DNA of 27,625 bases from a bacterium (lineage in GTDB: Bacteria > Bacillota > Clostridia > Lachnospirales > Lachnospiraceae): the NCBI GenBank assembly GCA_004562765.1, contig SFRL01000042.1, positions 1 through 27,625 of the forward strand, read 5' to 3'. Made by a program: the position numbers and the translations under genes. Shown here one piece after another: positions 1-6,889 of this stretch. Positions within the stretch are counted from its first letter, which is position 1, and each line of letters starts with the position of its first letter. Under the pieces are notes generated by a model that did no database searches, had not been told where the DNA came from, and was given only the letters and a program-made list of their open reading frames with translations.

Positions 1-53
1 AGTCAGATCCGCTGCATGGGCTTAATTTGTTATCTGATTGCCTGTATTGTTGA

Positions 54-221
54 ATTTTCAAGGAACAAGTCCCATTTGGGGTATGGGAAGTTTTAGTTTA
101 TTATTTGTCACAGGACCTTTGGCTGGATCATACAGCAGAGGAAGAACGCGATTTAGCACAGGATAATAAAATGAATTGGACGGTCTATTATCTTACAGGA
201 AAAGGATATGTTAATGATTAG
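54..221 (+). pseudogene. Open-frame remnant without start, function not recognised
   Basis: This frame runs open from just after an in-frame TGA at 51-53 to TAG at 219-221. Its product reads like real protein (for example VPFGVWEVLVYYLSQDLW and an acidic AEEERD stretch) but has no start codon or ribosome binding site. Before the TGA the same frame is open to the window edge. A frameshift from frame 1 (open over 1-93) would also give a longer product, so decay by stop or frameshift is possible. I do not recognise the family. It may be the tail of a degraded accessory gene, or chance. Confidence 0.3.
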
Positions 222-243
222 TAAAAAAATTACATATCCTTTT
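200..243 (+). repeat. 12-bp inverted repeat around the remnant's stop codon
   Basis: The arm aaaaggatatgt at 200-211 is exactly complementary to acatatcctttt at 232-243, with a 20-nt AT-rich loop holding the TAG of the upstream remnant. The position fits an AT-rich terminator-like hairpin, but the four T residues belong to the stem and no longer T-run follows. Its function is inferred only. Confidence 0.4.
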
Positions 244-295
244 GACACAAAATTTGTAGGAATATAATTATTTTCCTCAAATAAGATGTAAAGCC

Positions 296-312
296 TATCA
301 CCTGAAAAGTGT
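296..312 (+). repeat. 17-bp direct copy of the Rpn gene 3' end (remnant)
   Basis: The 17 bases tatcacctgaaaagtgt occur here and again at 1513-1529, where they encode the C-terminal YHLKSV residues of the intact Rpn-family gene. The bases just upstream also contain aagatg, as in the intact gene, with a short length difference between. The simplest reading is that this is the decayed 3' tip of an earlier Rpn copy. Chance recurrence of 17 bases at 1.2 kb spacing is unlikely. Confidence 0.55.
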
Positions 313-331
313 ATACGAATTTCGATTTTAT

Positions 332-367
332 GTCCTTAAAAGTGTTGGCTGCAACATTTTTAAGGAC
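332..367 (+). repeat. 36-nt near-perfect stem-loop (16-bp stem, 4-nt loop)
   Basis: Arm gtccttaaaagtgttg (332-347) pairs with caacatttttaaggac (352-367) around the loop gctg. All 16 positions pair in plus-strand RNA, with one G-U at 342/357; in minus-strand RNA that position would be an A-C mismatch. No T-run follows, so it is not a standard intrinsic terminator. It begins 20 bp after the Rpn-tail remnant. It could be a mobile-element end, an operator palindrome or an RNA processing or regulatory hairpin. Confidence 0.6.
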
Positions 368-648
368 TAAACTATGTAAAAGAGCATATTATATCTTTAA
401 TGAGCTTTGAGAAGATGATCGTATGGAACGCTTTGCACTGGAAAGCGGAAGAACCTGTTGAAAATACATGTGAAAGAAAAGTCTTGCGCTACCTTTTCGT
501 TCATGCTACACTTATTCCAAAGCATAACAGTCTAACACATATTAACGCGGTCTTTACGGTATATAATAGTTATGCCAAAAGATGCGTTTCTTATTCTTTT
601 CATGTCATAGAATCGTGCTTTTAATTTCCAATTATTCAAATTAATAAG
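368..648. other. Gene-poor stretch upstream of the Rpn gene
   Basis: I see no convincing gene here. A 74-codon frame at 400-624 has no ribosome binding site and a composition unlike a conserved protein. A perfect TATAAT lies at 562-567, but there is no good -35 box 16-18 bp before it. It could be a weak promoter for the downstream nuclease gene, giving a leader of about 140 nt. Confidence 0.4.
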
Positions 649-689
649 CAGGATTAGGATGGCAGAAAAAGATTTCCATTTTAATCCTG
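649..689 (+). promoter_or_regulatory. Leader hairpin just upstream of the Rpn ribosome binding site
   Basis: Bases 649-662 (caggattaggatgg) pair with 676-689 (ccattttaatcctg) over 14 positions, including two G-U pairs that form only in plus-strand RNA, around a 13-nt A-rich loop. The hairpin ends 13 nt before the GGAGGGG ribosome binding site at 703-709. That position suits control of translation or of transcript ends for the following gene; no T-run follows it. The role is inferred from position. Confidence 0.45.
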
Positions 690-714
690 AAAAATCAAGA
701 ATGGAGGGGTTATA

Positions 715-1533
715 ATGGAACTTGTCTCACCAAAGATGGACTTCGTATTCCGTGAACTTATGGAGGATGCGGAGGTAAGACGTTATTTTATCAGTGATGT
801 ATTGGATATGCCAGTGGAAGAGATCGCTCAGACGCATCTGGGCAATCCTTTTTTAAGACGACGCTTGCAACGGCAGAAACAGGGCATATTGGACGTGAAA
901 GTGTTTCTTCTAAATGGCACCAGAATTAATATAGAACTTCAGGTGCGTAGGCAGAAATTCTGGAATAAAAGGACGCTATATTATCTTGCAAAGATGTTCG
1001 TGGATGTATTATTTTTGGGTGATAATTTTGATAAGCTTCGCAGATGCATAGCAATTAATATTCTGGACTTTAATCTGATTGCTGGTAACGAATATCATAC
1101 AATATATAGGATGAGAGATGAGAGAGGCGTGGATTTCTCAGATCTGCTGGAACTCCATACGATTGAACTGAGAAAAGTGTTACATGGAGATACACGAGTA
1201 GATGATTGGATTCGATTATTTAATGCGAAGACGCAGGAGGATTTGGATATGATTAGGACAAAGAACGCAGGAATTGAGAGGGCAAAATATGTGATGCAGG
1301 AAATGAGTCTATCAGAGTCTGTTCGTGAGGTGGTAACAGCGTATAGAAAGAAAAAGTTGGATCGAAAGCTTGAGGATGCATATGTGTACGATCAGGGGCA
1401 GCAACAATTGCTTTATGAACTTGTTTCAGAGGGGAAAATAGATATGGATACAGCAGTGGAAAAAAGTGGTCTGACAAGGCAGGAATTTGAAGAAAAGATG
1501 ATTGATGCAGGTTATCACCTGAAAAGTGTGTGA
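715..1533 (+). CDS. Rpn family recombination-promoting nuclease / PD-(D/E)XK transposase-like protein
   Basis: This 272-residue protein has the layout of the Rpn family, formerly annotated as putative transposases. The N-terminal LVSPKMDFVFRELM segment is typical. The nuclease core LDVKVFLLNGTRINIELQ places the catalytic residues at D60, E74 and Q76 (D-x13-ExQ). The C-terminal tail with LTRQEFEEKM and AGYHLKSV is also family-like. In other bacteria the family cuts DNA and promotes RecA-independent recombination; that activity is inferred here. The start is supported by GGAGGGG at 703-709. No transposon ends are evident. The stop lies one base from the convergent thiD stop, so the gene abuts the thiamine operon with no terminator between. 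An RNA hairpin sits just upstream and a remnant of a similar gene end lies at 296-312, suggesting an accessory insertion with a history of duplication or decay. It is complete and looks functional. Confidence 0.85.
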   Translation: MELVSPKMDFVFRELMEDAEVRRYFISDVLDMPVEEIAQTHLGNPFLRRRLQRQKQGILDVKVFLLNGTRINIELQVRRQKFWNKRTLYYLAKMFVDVLFLGDNFDKLRRCIAINILDFNLIAGNEYHTIYRMRDERGVDFSDLLELHTIELRKVLHGDTRVDDWIRLFNAKTQEDLDMIRTKNAGIERAKYVMQEMSLSESVREVVTAYRKKKLDRKLEDAYVYDQGQQQLLYELVSEGKIDMDTAVEKSGLTRQEFEEKMIDAGYHLKSV

Positions 1534-1534
1534 T

Positions 1535-2314
1535 CTACAGCAGATAGCAATGCATCATCGGTCCGGAACCTTTGCCGAGATCAAGACCTGCTGCCAAAGC
1601 GCCGGAGATATATTCTTTAGCGCGGCGCACAGATTCATCCAGTGGAAATCCCTTTGCGAGATTGGAGGCGATAGCGCTGGAGAGCGTGCAGCCGGTGCCG
1701 TGGGTGTTTTCGGTTCGGATACGCTTGCCCTCGAACCATTGGAACGTTCCATCTGCATATAAAAGATCATTGGCGTCATTGACACTGTGACCGCCCTTTA
1801 AGAGGACGGCGCAGTTGTAAGTGTCGCCGATTTTTTTTGCCGCAGCGCACATGTCATCTGCTGTTTCGATTTTGCTGTCGCTCAGTATTTCAGCTTCCGG
1901 GATGTTGGGTGTGACCAGGGTTGCCAGCGGGAGAAGTTCGCTTGTGAGTGTGTCGATGGCATCGGTTTTCAGCAGGGAAGAGCCGCTGGTGGCTACCATG
2001 ACAGGGTCCACAACAATGTTTCTTGCCTGATAGAAGCGCAGCTTTTCTGCGATGACGCGGATCAGCTCTGAAGAAGCGACCATGCCGATCTTCACGGCGT
2101 CAGGGAAAATGTCCTCAAATATGGCATCCAGCTGCTGACCTAAAAATTCCGGTGTGACTTCGGAAATGGCGCGCACACCGGTGGTGTTCTGAGCGGTCAG
2201 AGCGGTGATGGCGCTCATTGCGTAGACACCGTTCATTGTCATGGTCTTGATATCTGCCTGTATTCCGGCACCTCCGCAGGAATCGGAGCCTGCGATCGTG
2301 AGTGCTGTTTTCAT
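1535..2314 (-). CDS. thiD: Hydroxymethylpyrimidine/phosphomethylpyrimidine kinase
   Basis: ThiD phosphorylates hydroxymethylpyrimidine (HMP) and then HMP-phosphate, giving the pyrimidine pyrophosphate that ThiE joins to the thiazole. The 259-residue product has the ribokinase-like ThiD signatures: AGSDSCGGAGIQADIKT at 8-24, the VDPVMVATSG loop near 102-111, and the catalytic anion-hole motif HGTGCT at 205-210. I chose the ATG at 2314 over an upstream in-frame ATG at 2338, because GGAGG lies 10 nt before 2314 and falls inside the upstream codons. It is the last gene of the TPP-controlled operon, 55 bp after thiE. Its stop is one base from the convergent Rpn stop and no terminator is visible. 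With no thiC here, ThiD may also salvage HMP. Confidence 0.95.
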   Translation of the reverse strand: MKTALTIAGSDSCGGAGIQADIKTMTMNGVYAMSAITALTAQNTTGVRAISEVTPEFLGQQLDAIFEDIFPDAVKIGMVASSELIRVIAEKLRFYQARNIVVDPVMVATSGSSLLKTDAIDTLTSELLPLATLVTPNIPEAEILSDSKIETADDMCAAAKKIGDTYNCAVLLKGGHSVNDANDLLYADGTFQWFEGKRIRTENTHGTGCTLSSAIASNLAKGFPLDESVRRAKEYISGALAAGLDLGKGSGPMMHCYLL

Positions 2315-2369
2315 ATGTATAGATCCTCCATTATGCAAGTGTTGATATGTTGTGATATGTGATTGTTGC

Positions 2370-3014
2370 TTAGTTCGTAGCCAGTAAGGAAATTACCCTG
2401 TCCTTCAATTCTGTTGTAGCAGCCTGAATGTCCTTTGCTCCGAAGATTGCCGATACGACTGCAATTCCATCCATACCGCCTCCTGAAAGTTCATCCACAT
2501 TGGAAAGGCTGATGCCGCCAATGGCAACAGCCGGTATGCTGACGGATGAACAGATCTCTTTGAGCTGGTCGTTTGTGATGCGGATGGCAGTCTGCTTGGT
2601 GGGAGAGGGAAAGACTGCACCGACACCGAGATAGTCGGCACCTGCGCGCTCCGCTGCCTGTGCCTGTTCCACAGTTTTTGCGGTTGCACCGATGATAAAG
2701 TCCGCCGGAGTCTGCCTGCGGATCTGTTCAACCGGTGCATCTTCCATACCGACATGTACGCCGTCAGCACCGCTTTCCAGTGCGATCTGCACATTGTCGT
2801 TGATGATCAGCGGAACGTTGTAGGAGTGGCAGAGTGCGGCGAGTTGTTTTGCCTCCTGCAAAAAGGTCTTTTCGTCCAGCTCTTTCTCACGCAGCTGGAT
2901 GATCGTTGCGCCGCCTTTCAGCGCATCCTCTACCTGCTCATATAAGGTCTCTCTGCCGACCCATGCGCGGTCGGTCACTGCATACAGCAGTAATTGTTCT
3001 TTTTCAAATTTCAT
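2370..3014 (-). CDS. thiE: Thiamine-phosphate synthase
   Basis: ThiE condenses HMP-pyrophosphate with thiazole phosphate to give thiamine phosphate in the cytoplasm. The 214-residue TIM-barrel protein has the expected motifs in order: YAVTDR near the start, IIQLREKELDEKTF for pyrophosphate binding, LIINDNVQIAL, DGVHVGMED, GATAKT, GVGAVFPSPTK, and a C-terminal PAVAIGGI phosphate-binding loop. Length matches the family. This GATAKT-type copy is the true synthase, in contrast to the TenI-like paralogue just upstream in the operon. The two are separated by 62 bp. Confidence 0.95.
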   Translation of the reverse strand: MKFEKEQLLLYAVTDRAWVGRETLYEQVEDALKGGATIIQLREKELDEKTFLQEAKQLAALCHSYNVPLIINDNVQIALESGADGVHVGMEDAPVEQIRRQTPADFIIGATAKTVEQAQAAERAGADYLGVGAVFPSPTKQTAIRITNDQLKEICSSVSIPAVAIGGISLSNVDELSGGGMDGIAVVSAIFGAKDIQAATTELKDRVISLLATN

Positions 3015-3076
3015 TTTGTTCTCCCGTTTTTAGTTGATGTTGGGACGATGAAAAACGTTCCTGTTTCCAAAATGCA

Positions 3077-3685
3077 TCAGGGTATGAAAGGCTGTCGGAA
3101 CGATGCAAGATAAGCCTCTGCATCCTCACAGGTCATAGCACTGCTCATGATGCATGCGCCCGTTGCGCCGGCTGCTTTGATCGATGCAAGATTCTCCGGG
3201 CAGATGCCTCCGATGGCATAGACCGGGATCGACACGGAGGAGCTTACTTCACGTAGAAATTCCAGTCCCCGTCCGGGAAGTCCCTTTTTGCAGTCCGTGT
3301 TAAAGATATGTCCGGCAGTGATGTAGGTACAGCCGAGCGATTCTGCTTCTTTTGCGTCTGCGACGGAATGACAGGAAGCGCCGAGCGTTTGAAATGCATC
3401 TCGTTCAGTCGCTGAAAGTGTGCGAAGTGCCGGCAGGGGCAGATGCAGGGCTGTGTGATGAAGTTCACGTGCTGCATTTGCATAATTATGTAAAATGCAT
3501 CGCGCACCGTATTCTTTGCAAATGCATAATACATCGCGCGCAAGTTCGATATATTCAGTCTCAGTCAGATTCTTCTCCCGCAGTAGGATCGCGGCGGGAT
3601 GCGCCTTGGCAAGCCGCTCGATGCGTGTCAGGAAATCTTCCCGGCAGAGTGCGCGGTTCGTCACGCAGATGATATCACTACACAT
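3077..3685 (-). CDS. tenI: Thiazole tautomerase, TenI-like ThiE paralogue
   Basis: This 202-residue ThiE-fold protein carries TenI rather than ThiE signatures. It has ASCHSVADA, with the histidine (H106) at the place of the TenI catalytic histidine, and the GHIFNTDCKKGLPGRG stretch characteristic of TenI. TenI converts the ThiG product to the aromatic thiazole carboxylate tautomer used for coupling. The ATG overlaps the end of thiH by 8 bp, so the two are probably translationally coupled. Pairing directly behind thiG-thiH fits a thiazole-branch role. The alternative, a second thiamine-phosphate synthase, is less likely because the GATAKT and VHVG motifs are missing. Confidence 0.85.
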   Translation of the reverse strand: MCSDIICVTNRALCREDFLTRIERLAKAHPAAILLREKNLTETEYIELARDVLCICKEYGARCILHNYANAARELHHTALHLPLPALRTLSATERDAFQTLGASCHSVADAKEAESLGCTYITAGHIFNTDCKKGLPGRGLEFLREVSSSVSIPVYAIGGICPENLASIKAAGATGACIMSSAMTCEDAEAYLASFRQPFIP

Positions 3686-4940
3686 ACAGATAATCGTTCA
3701 GAACGGGCTGCAGTCCTTCCTCTGCGATATCGCTGTACATTGTTTCAAGGCTTCGGCTGTCATCGATCTCAAACTGCTCGTCACCCTGCGCGCCGTCTGA
3801 CTCCTTTCCGCTGTATTTGCTCTCGTGATCTCCAATACCGGTGGATACGCCTGCGGAGATCTTTGTGGCTGCGATCTTTACGATGCCGTTCCGAAACTGT
3901 GCGCTCTCCCGTGAGGACACCGTGATGCCCACATAGGGCAGAAAGATGCGATATGCGCATAAGATCTGACAAAGCTGTGTTTCGTGCACATCCAGTGGAT
4001 TGATCTTGTCATTGTTGATGATCGGACGAAGTCGCGGGCAGGAGAGTGACATTTCCGCGTGCGGATATTTGCGCTGAAGGTAATAGACATGCAGCGCGCT
4101 GGCGAGAGCATCCTTGCGGAAGTCAGACAGCCCCAGCAGTGCGGAGAATGCAACGCCGCGCATGCCGCCCCGCAGTGCGCGCTCCTGCGCGTCAAAACGA
4201 TAGGGCCACACACGCTTGTGTCCCAGAAGATGCAGCGTCTCATACTTGTCTGCATCATACGTCTCCTGAAAGACGGTGACATAGTCAGCGCCGCATTCGT
4301 GAAGGTAGCGGTACTCGTCTGTGTTGACCGGATAGATCTCCAGTCCCACCATGCGGAAATATTTGCGTGCCAGCTTGCAGGCCTCACCGATATACTGCAC
4401 ATCGCTCTGGGCGCGGCTCTCACCGGTGAGGATCAGGATCTCTTCCATGCCACTGTCCGCGATGACTTTCATCTCATGTTCGATCTGTTCCGGTGTCAGC
4501 TTCATGCGGTTGATGTGGTTATAGCAGTTAAAACCACAGTAGACACAGTAATTTTCACAGTAGTTTGCGATGTAGAGCGGAGTGAACAGGTAGACAGTGT
4601 TGCCAAAGTGCTTGCTTGTCTCCAGACGCGCCCGCTGTGCCATGCGCTCTAAAAACGGTTCTGCGGCGGGGGAAAGCAGTGCCTTGAAATCTTCGATGGA
4701 ACAGGTCTCGTGCTCTAAGGCCGCCTGAACATCCTTCGCGGTATACCCGGAGGCATCGTAGGAATTCATGTGTGACATGACTTGTTCACGCACGTCAGAC
4801 TCGATCTGTTCCATGCCGGGCAGATATTCCATATGACTCTTTCGTGCGGTCGGATCGTTTTCCAGGCGATGCTTTCTTTCCAGTGCTTCGGGAGATAAGT
4901 ATTCGGAATCGATAAAAAACTGATTTTCATTCGTTGCCAT
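3678..4940 (-). CDS. thiH: 2-iminoacetate synthase (radical SAM)
   Basis: ThiH cleaves tyrosine with S-adenosylmethionine to give dehydroglycine (2-iminoacetate) for the thiazole ring; p-cresol is the by-product. The 420-residue protein has the radical SAM Cx3Cx2C cluster motif (CENYCVYC, cysteines 128, 132, 135) following LFTPLYIANY, with GESRAQSDVQYI and the long C-terminal part typical of ThiH. I chose the ATG at 4940 over an in-frame GTG at 4949 because AAGGGG stands 8 nt before the ATG, while it directly abuts the GTG. It follows thiG by 12 bp. Use of this oxygen-sensitive enzyme instead of the glycine oxidase ThiO points to an anaerobe. Confidence 0.95.
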   Translation of the reverse strand: MATNENQFFIDSEYLSPEALERKHRLENDPTARKSHMEYLPGMEQIESDVREQVMSHMNSYDASGYTAKDVQAALEHETCSIEDFKALLSPAAEPFLERMAQRARLETSKHFGNTVYLFTPLYIANYCENYCVYCGFNCYNHINRMKLTPEQIEHEMKVIADSGMEEILILTGESRAQSDVQYIGEACKLARKYFRMVGLEIYPVNTDEYRYLHECGADYVTVFQETYDADKYETLHLLGHKRVWPYRFDAQERALRGGMRGVAFSALLGLSDFRKDALASALHVYYLQRKYPHAEMSLSCPRLRPIINNDKINPLDVHETQLCQILCAYRIFLPYVGITVSSRESAQFRNGIVKIAATKISAGVSTGIGDHESKYSGKESDGAQGDEQFEIDDSRSLETMYSDIAEEGLQPVLNDYLYV

Positions 4941-4952
4941 CTTGATCACCCC

Positions 4953-5723
4953 TTAATCCCGTAAAAATCCGGTCAGAGGATCGGAAGCGGAAGCGCCGCG
5001 GGTGAGTACTTTGCCAAGTCCGGCGAGATATGCCTTTCGTCCCGCCTCGATGGCATGGCGGAAGGCGGATGCCATCATGGGGAGATCGCCGGCTGTGGCG
5101 AGAGCAGTGTTTGCCATGATCGCTGCCGCGCCCATCTCCATCGCCTCACATGCCTGTGAAGGTTTGCCGATACCGGCGTCCACAATGATCGGAAGGTCGA
5201 TCTCGTCGATGAGGATCTGGATGAAGTCTTTGGTGGCAAGTCCCTTGTTGGAGCCGATCGGAGAGGCGAGGGGCATGATGGTAGCCGCGCCTGCATTGAC
5301 AAGGTCGCGGGCAGCATTTAAGTCGGGGTACATGTAGGGCATAACAACAAAGCCCTCATTTGCGAGGATCTCCGTTGCGCGGATCGTCTCCTGATTGTCG
5401 GGGAGAAGATATTTGGAGTCGCGCATGATCTCGATCTTTACGAAATCACCGCAGCCCAGAGCGCGGGCGAGTCTCGCGATACGGACCGCTTCCTCGGCAG
5501 TTCTCGCTCCGCTGGTGTTGGGGAGGAGTGTGACTCCTTTCGGAATATAGTCCAGGATATTTTCTTTTTCCTGTGTATTTGCCCTGCGGACGGCCAGTGT
5601 GATGATCTCTGCACCGGCATCCTTTACAGCGGACTCGATGAGTTTCAGGGAATATTTTCCCGAACCTAAGATGAAGCGGGAGTTGAATTCATGTCCGCCG
5701 ATGATGAGTTTATCGTTTTCCAT
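4953..5723 (-). CDS. thiG: Thiazole synthase
   Basis: ThiG assembles the thiamine thiazole ring from deoxyxylulose phosphate, dehydroglycine (from ThiH) and sulfur from ThiS thiocarboxylate. The 256-residue barrel protein has the opening IIGGHEFNSRFILGSGKY, the Schiff-base lysine in FVKIEIM at K96 (the same number as the known active-site lysine of the B. subtilis enzyme), MPLASPIGSNKGL, and the phosphate-binding VDAGIGKPSQACEAMEMGA. Length is normal. An AAAGGA ribosome binding site precedes the ATG. It follows thiF by about 60 bp and precedes thiH by 12 bp, the usual thiG-thiH order. Confidence 0.97.
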   Translation of the reverse strand: MENDKLIIGGHEFNSRFILGSGKYSLKLIESAVKDAGAEIITLAVRRANTQEKENILDYIPKGVTLLPNTSGARTAEEAVRIARLARALGCGDFVKIEIMRDSKYLLPDNQETIRATEILANEGFVVMPYMYPDLNAARDLVNAGAATIMPLASPIGSNKGLATKDFIQILIDEIDLPIIVDAGIGKPSQACEAMEMGAAAIMANTALATAGDLPMMASAFRHAIEAGRKAYLAGLGKVLTRGASASDPLTGFLRD

Positions 5724-5784
5724 GGTATATCGTTCCTTTCGTATTTAAAAAATTCTGCGCGTTTTGTGCCAACGTGGCAGTCTG

Positions 5785-6438
5785 TCATTTGTCTTCGCCT
5801 GTCAGAATGCGAAGGACTGTGTGTGCCTGATGGGCAGCACACAACATGACACGGGAGGACACCAGTCCGATCCCGTCCGCGACATCCGAAACACCGTCGC
5901 CACACAGGTAAAAATGAGCGCTCACACGTCTTGTCCGGATGTCGTTCGCACTGCCAAAACCAGCCATTCCGGATGCTGCCACCAGATATTTTTCCGGCAT
6001 ATTTGTCAGGACCAGATTTGTGAGCATTGCTTTTGCATCGGCGTTGTCAAATGCTTCGCAGATGATATCCGCCTGCTGCAGAAGCGGGAGTGCATTCTGC
6101 TCCGTGATGCGGATATTGTGGGTTTCAAGCGTGATGTACGGTGCGATCTCCAGCAGGTTTTCTGCCAATGCATCCGTTTTGCTGATGCCGACCTGAGATG
6201 CTTTATACTGCTGGCGGTGCAGGTTGGAGATATCCACACAGTCAAAATCCATGAGGATGAGTTTTCCGATGCCTGCACGGGCAAGTGACACAGCGATGTT
6301 GGAGCCGAGCCCCCCAAGACCACAGATAGCTACCGTGGCAGATGATATTTTTTCCTGTCGGGACTCGCCATGACGCTGCCGCAAGACACGAAGCATGTCC
6401 TCCTCGGAAGGGATCGGGGTTGACTGATTCGAAGACAT
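5785..6438 (-). CDS. thiF: ThiS adenylyltransferase
   Basis: ThiF adenylates the C-terminal glycine of ThiS so that sulfur can be added. This 217-residue protein is of the short ThiF type. It has the ATP-binding GLGGLGSN loop at about 40-47, ILMDFDCVDISNLHRQQY with the conserved acidic and Arg-Gln residues, and EAFDNADAKAML. I see no CxxC zinc pairs of the MoeB type, as expected for this short subfamily. I prefer the ATG at 6438, which has GGAGG 9 nt upstream, over an in-frame TTG at 6447. That ribosome binding site lies within the final glycine codons of thiS, so the two genes are tightly coupled. Confidence 0.9.
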   Translation of the reverse strand: MSSNQSTPIPSEEDMLRVLRQRHGESRQEKISSATVAICGLGGLGSNIAVSLARAGIGKLILMDFDCVDISNLHRQQYKASQVGISKTDALAENLLEIAPYITLETHNIRITEQNALPLLQQADIICEAFDNADAKAMLTNLVLTNMPEKYLVAASGMAGFGSANDIRTRRVSAHFYLCGDGVSDVADGIGLVSSRVMLCAAHQAHTVLRILTGEDK

Positions 6439-6443
6439 TGGAT

Positions 6444-6638
6444 TCAACCTCCTCCCATAAAGCTGATGATCTCTACCTGATCACCGTCTGCAAGCACCGT
6501 GGTTTCATAATTTTCCCGGGGAAGAATCTCGCCGTTATGCTCAATGACGATACGGGCCGGATTGCAGGCTGTTGTTGACAGATACTGCGACAGTGTCTGA
6601 CCGGCGGCATCTACATGCGCTCCATTGATCTTTACCAT
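6444..6638 (-). CDS. thiS: Sulfur carrier protein ThiS
   Basis: This is a 64-residue ubiquitin-fold sulfur carrier whose C-terminal glycine is adenylated by ThiF, converted to a thiocarboxylate and used by ThiG. The sequence ends in MGGG after VEIISF, the typical ThiS tail, with NGEILPRENYETTVLADGDQVE as the conserved core. It is preceded by a clean AGGAGG site and is the first gene after the TPP riboswitch. Its last codons (ggaggaggt) double as the ribosome binding site of thiF. Confidence 0.95.
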   Translation of the reverse strand: MVKINGAHVDAAGQTLSQYLSTTACNPARIVIEHNGEILPRENYETTVLADGDQVEIISFMGGG

Positions 6639-6701
6639 GTGTTTTCCTCCTGTATGTTGTTTTTGAAGCTTTGCCTGAAGGGGGAGAGGTGAAAATTCCG
6701 C

Positions 6702-6736
6702 AAAAAAAAGGGAAACACCCGATCCGGATGCTTCCC
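6702..6736 (-). terminator. Intrinsic terminator of the TPP riboswitch expression platform
   Basis: On the minus strand gggaagcatcc (6736 to 6726) pairs with gggtgtttccc (6720 to 6710) over 11 positions, including two G-U pairs, around a 5-nt loop, followed by eight T residues (6709 to 6702). It sits between the TPP aptamer and thiS, exactly where a transcription-terminating expression platform should be. When TPP binds, transcription should stop here. Confidence 0.93.
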
Positions 6737-6755
6737 GCTAAACGTTTTCTCATCA

Positions 6756-6838
6756 GTTACCTACGTTGGCATTATCCAAATCAGGTTATCGGTCGAAGGT
6801 CATACCTTCCTCTCAGCCTGTCATACAAGCTCCCGTCT
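6756..6838 (-). promoter_or_regulatory. TPP riboswitch (THI element)
   Basis: The minus strand shows the conserved THI-box elements in order: gggagc near 6834, CTGAGA at 6816-6811, then CCTGATTTGGATAATGCC followed by AACGTAGG, spanning 6785-6760. These match the thiamine pyrophosphate aptamer consensus (CTGAGA ... ACCTGATCTGGATAATGCCAGCGTAGGGAA). The intrinsic terminator follows after about 20 nt and thiS after about 118 nt. It predicts repression of the whole thi operon when TPP is plentiful. Confidence 0.96.
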
Positions 6839-6889
6839 GTTCGATTTTACAAAGTGGCTGCTTAGTTGCCTTACAGTCACATTGCACTC

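Noticed and set aside
400..624. 74-codon plus-strand frame upstream of the Rpn gene
   Set aside because: No ribosome binding site, no recognisable domain, codon use unlike neighbours; it lies in a gene-poor patch and reads as chance.
3077..3685. Second thiamine-phosphate synthase
   Set aside because: The sequence lacks the ThiE GATAKT and VHVG motifs and carries TenI-specific residues, so thiazole tautomerase is the better call.
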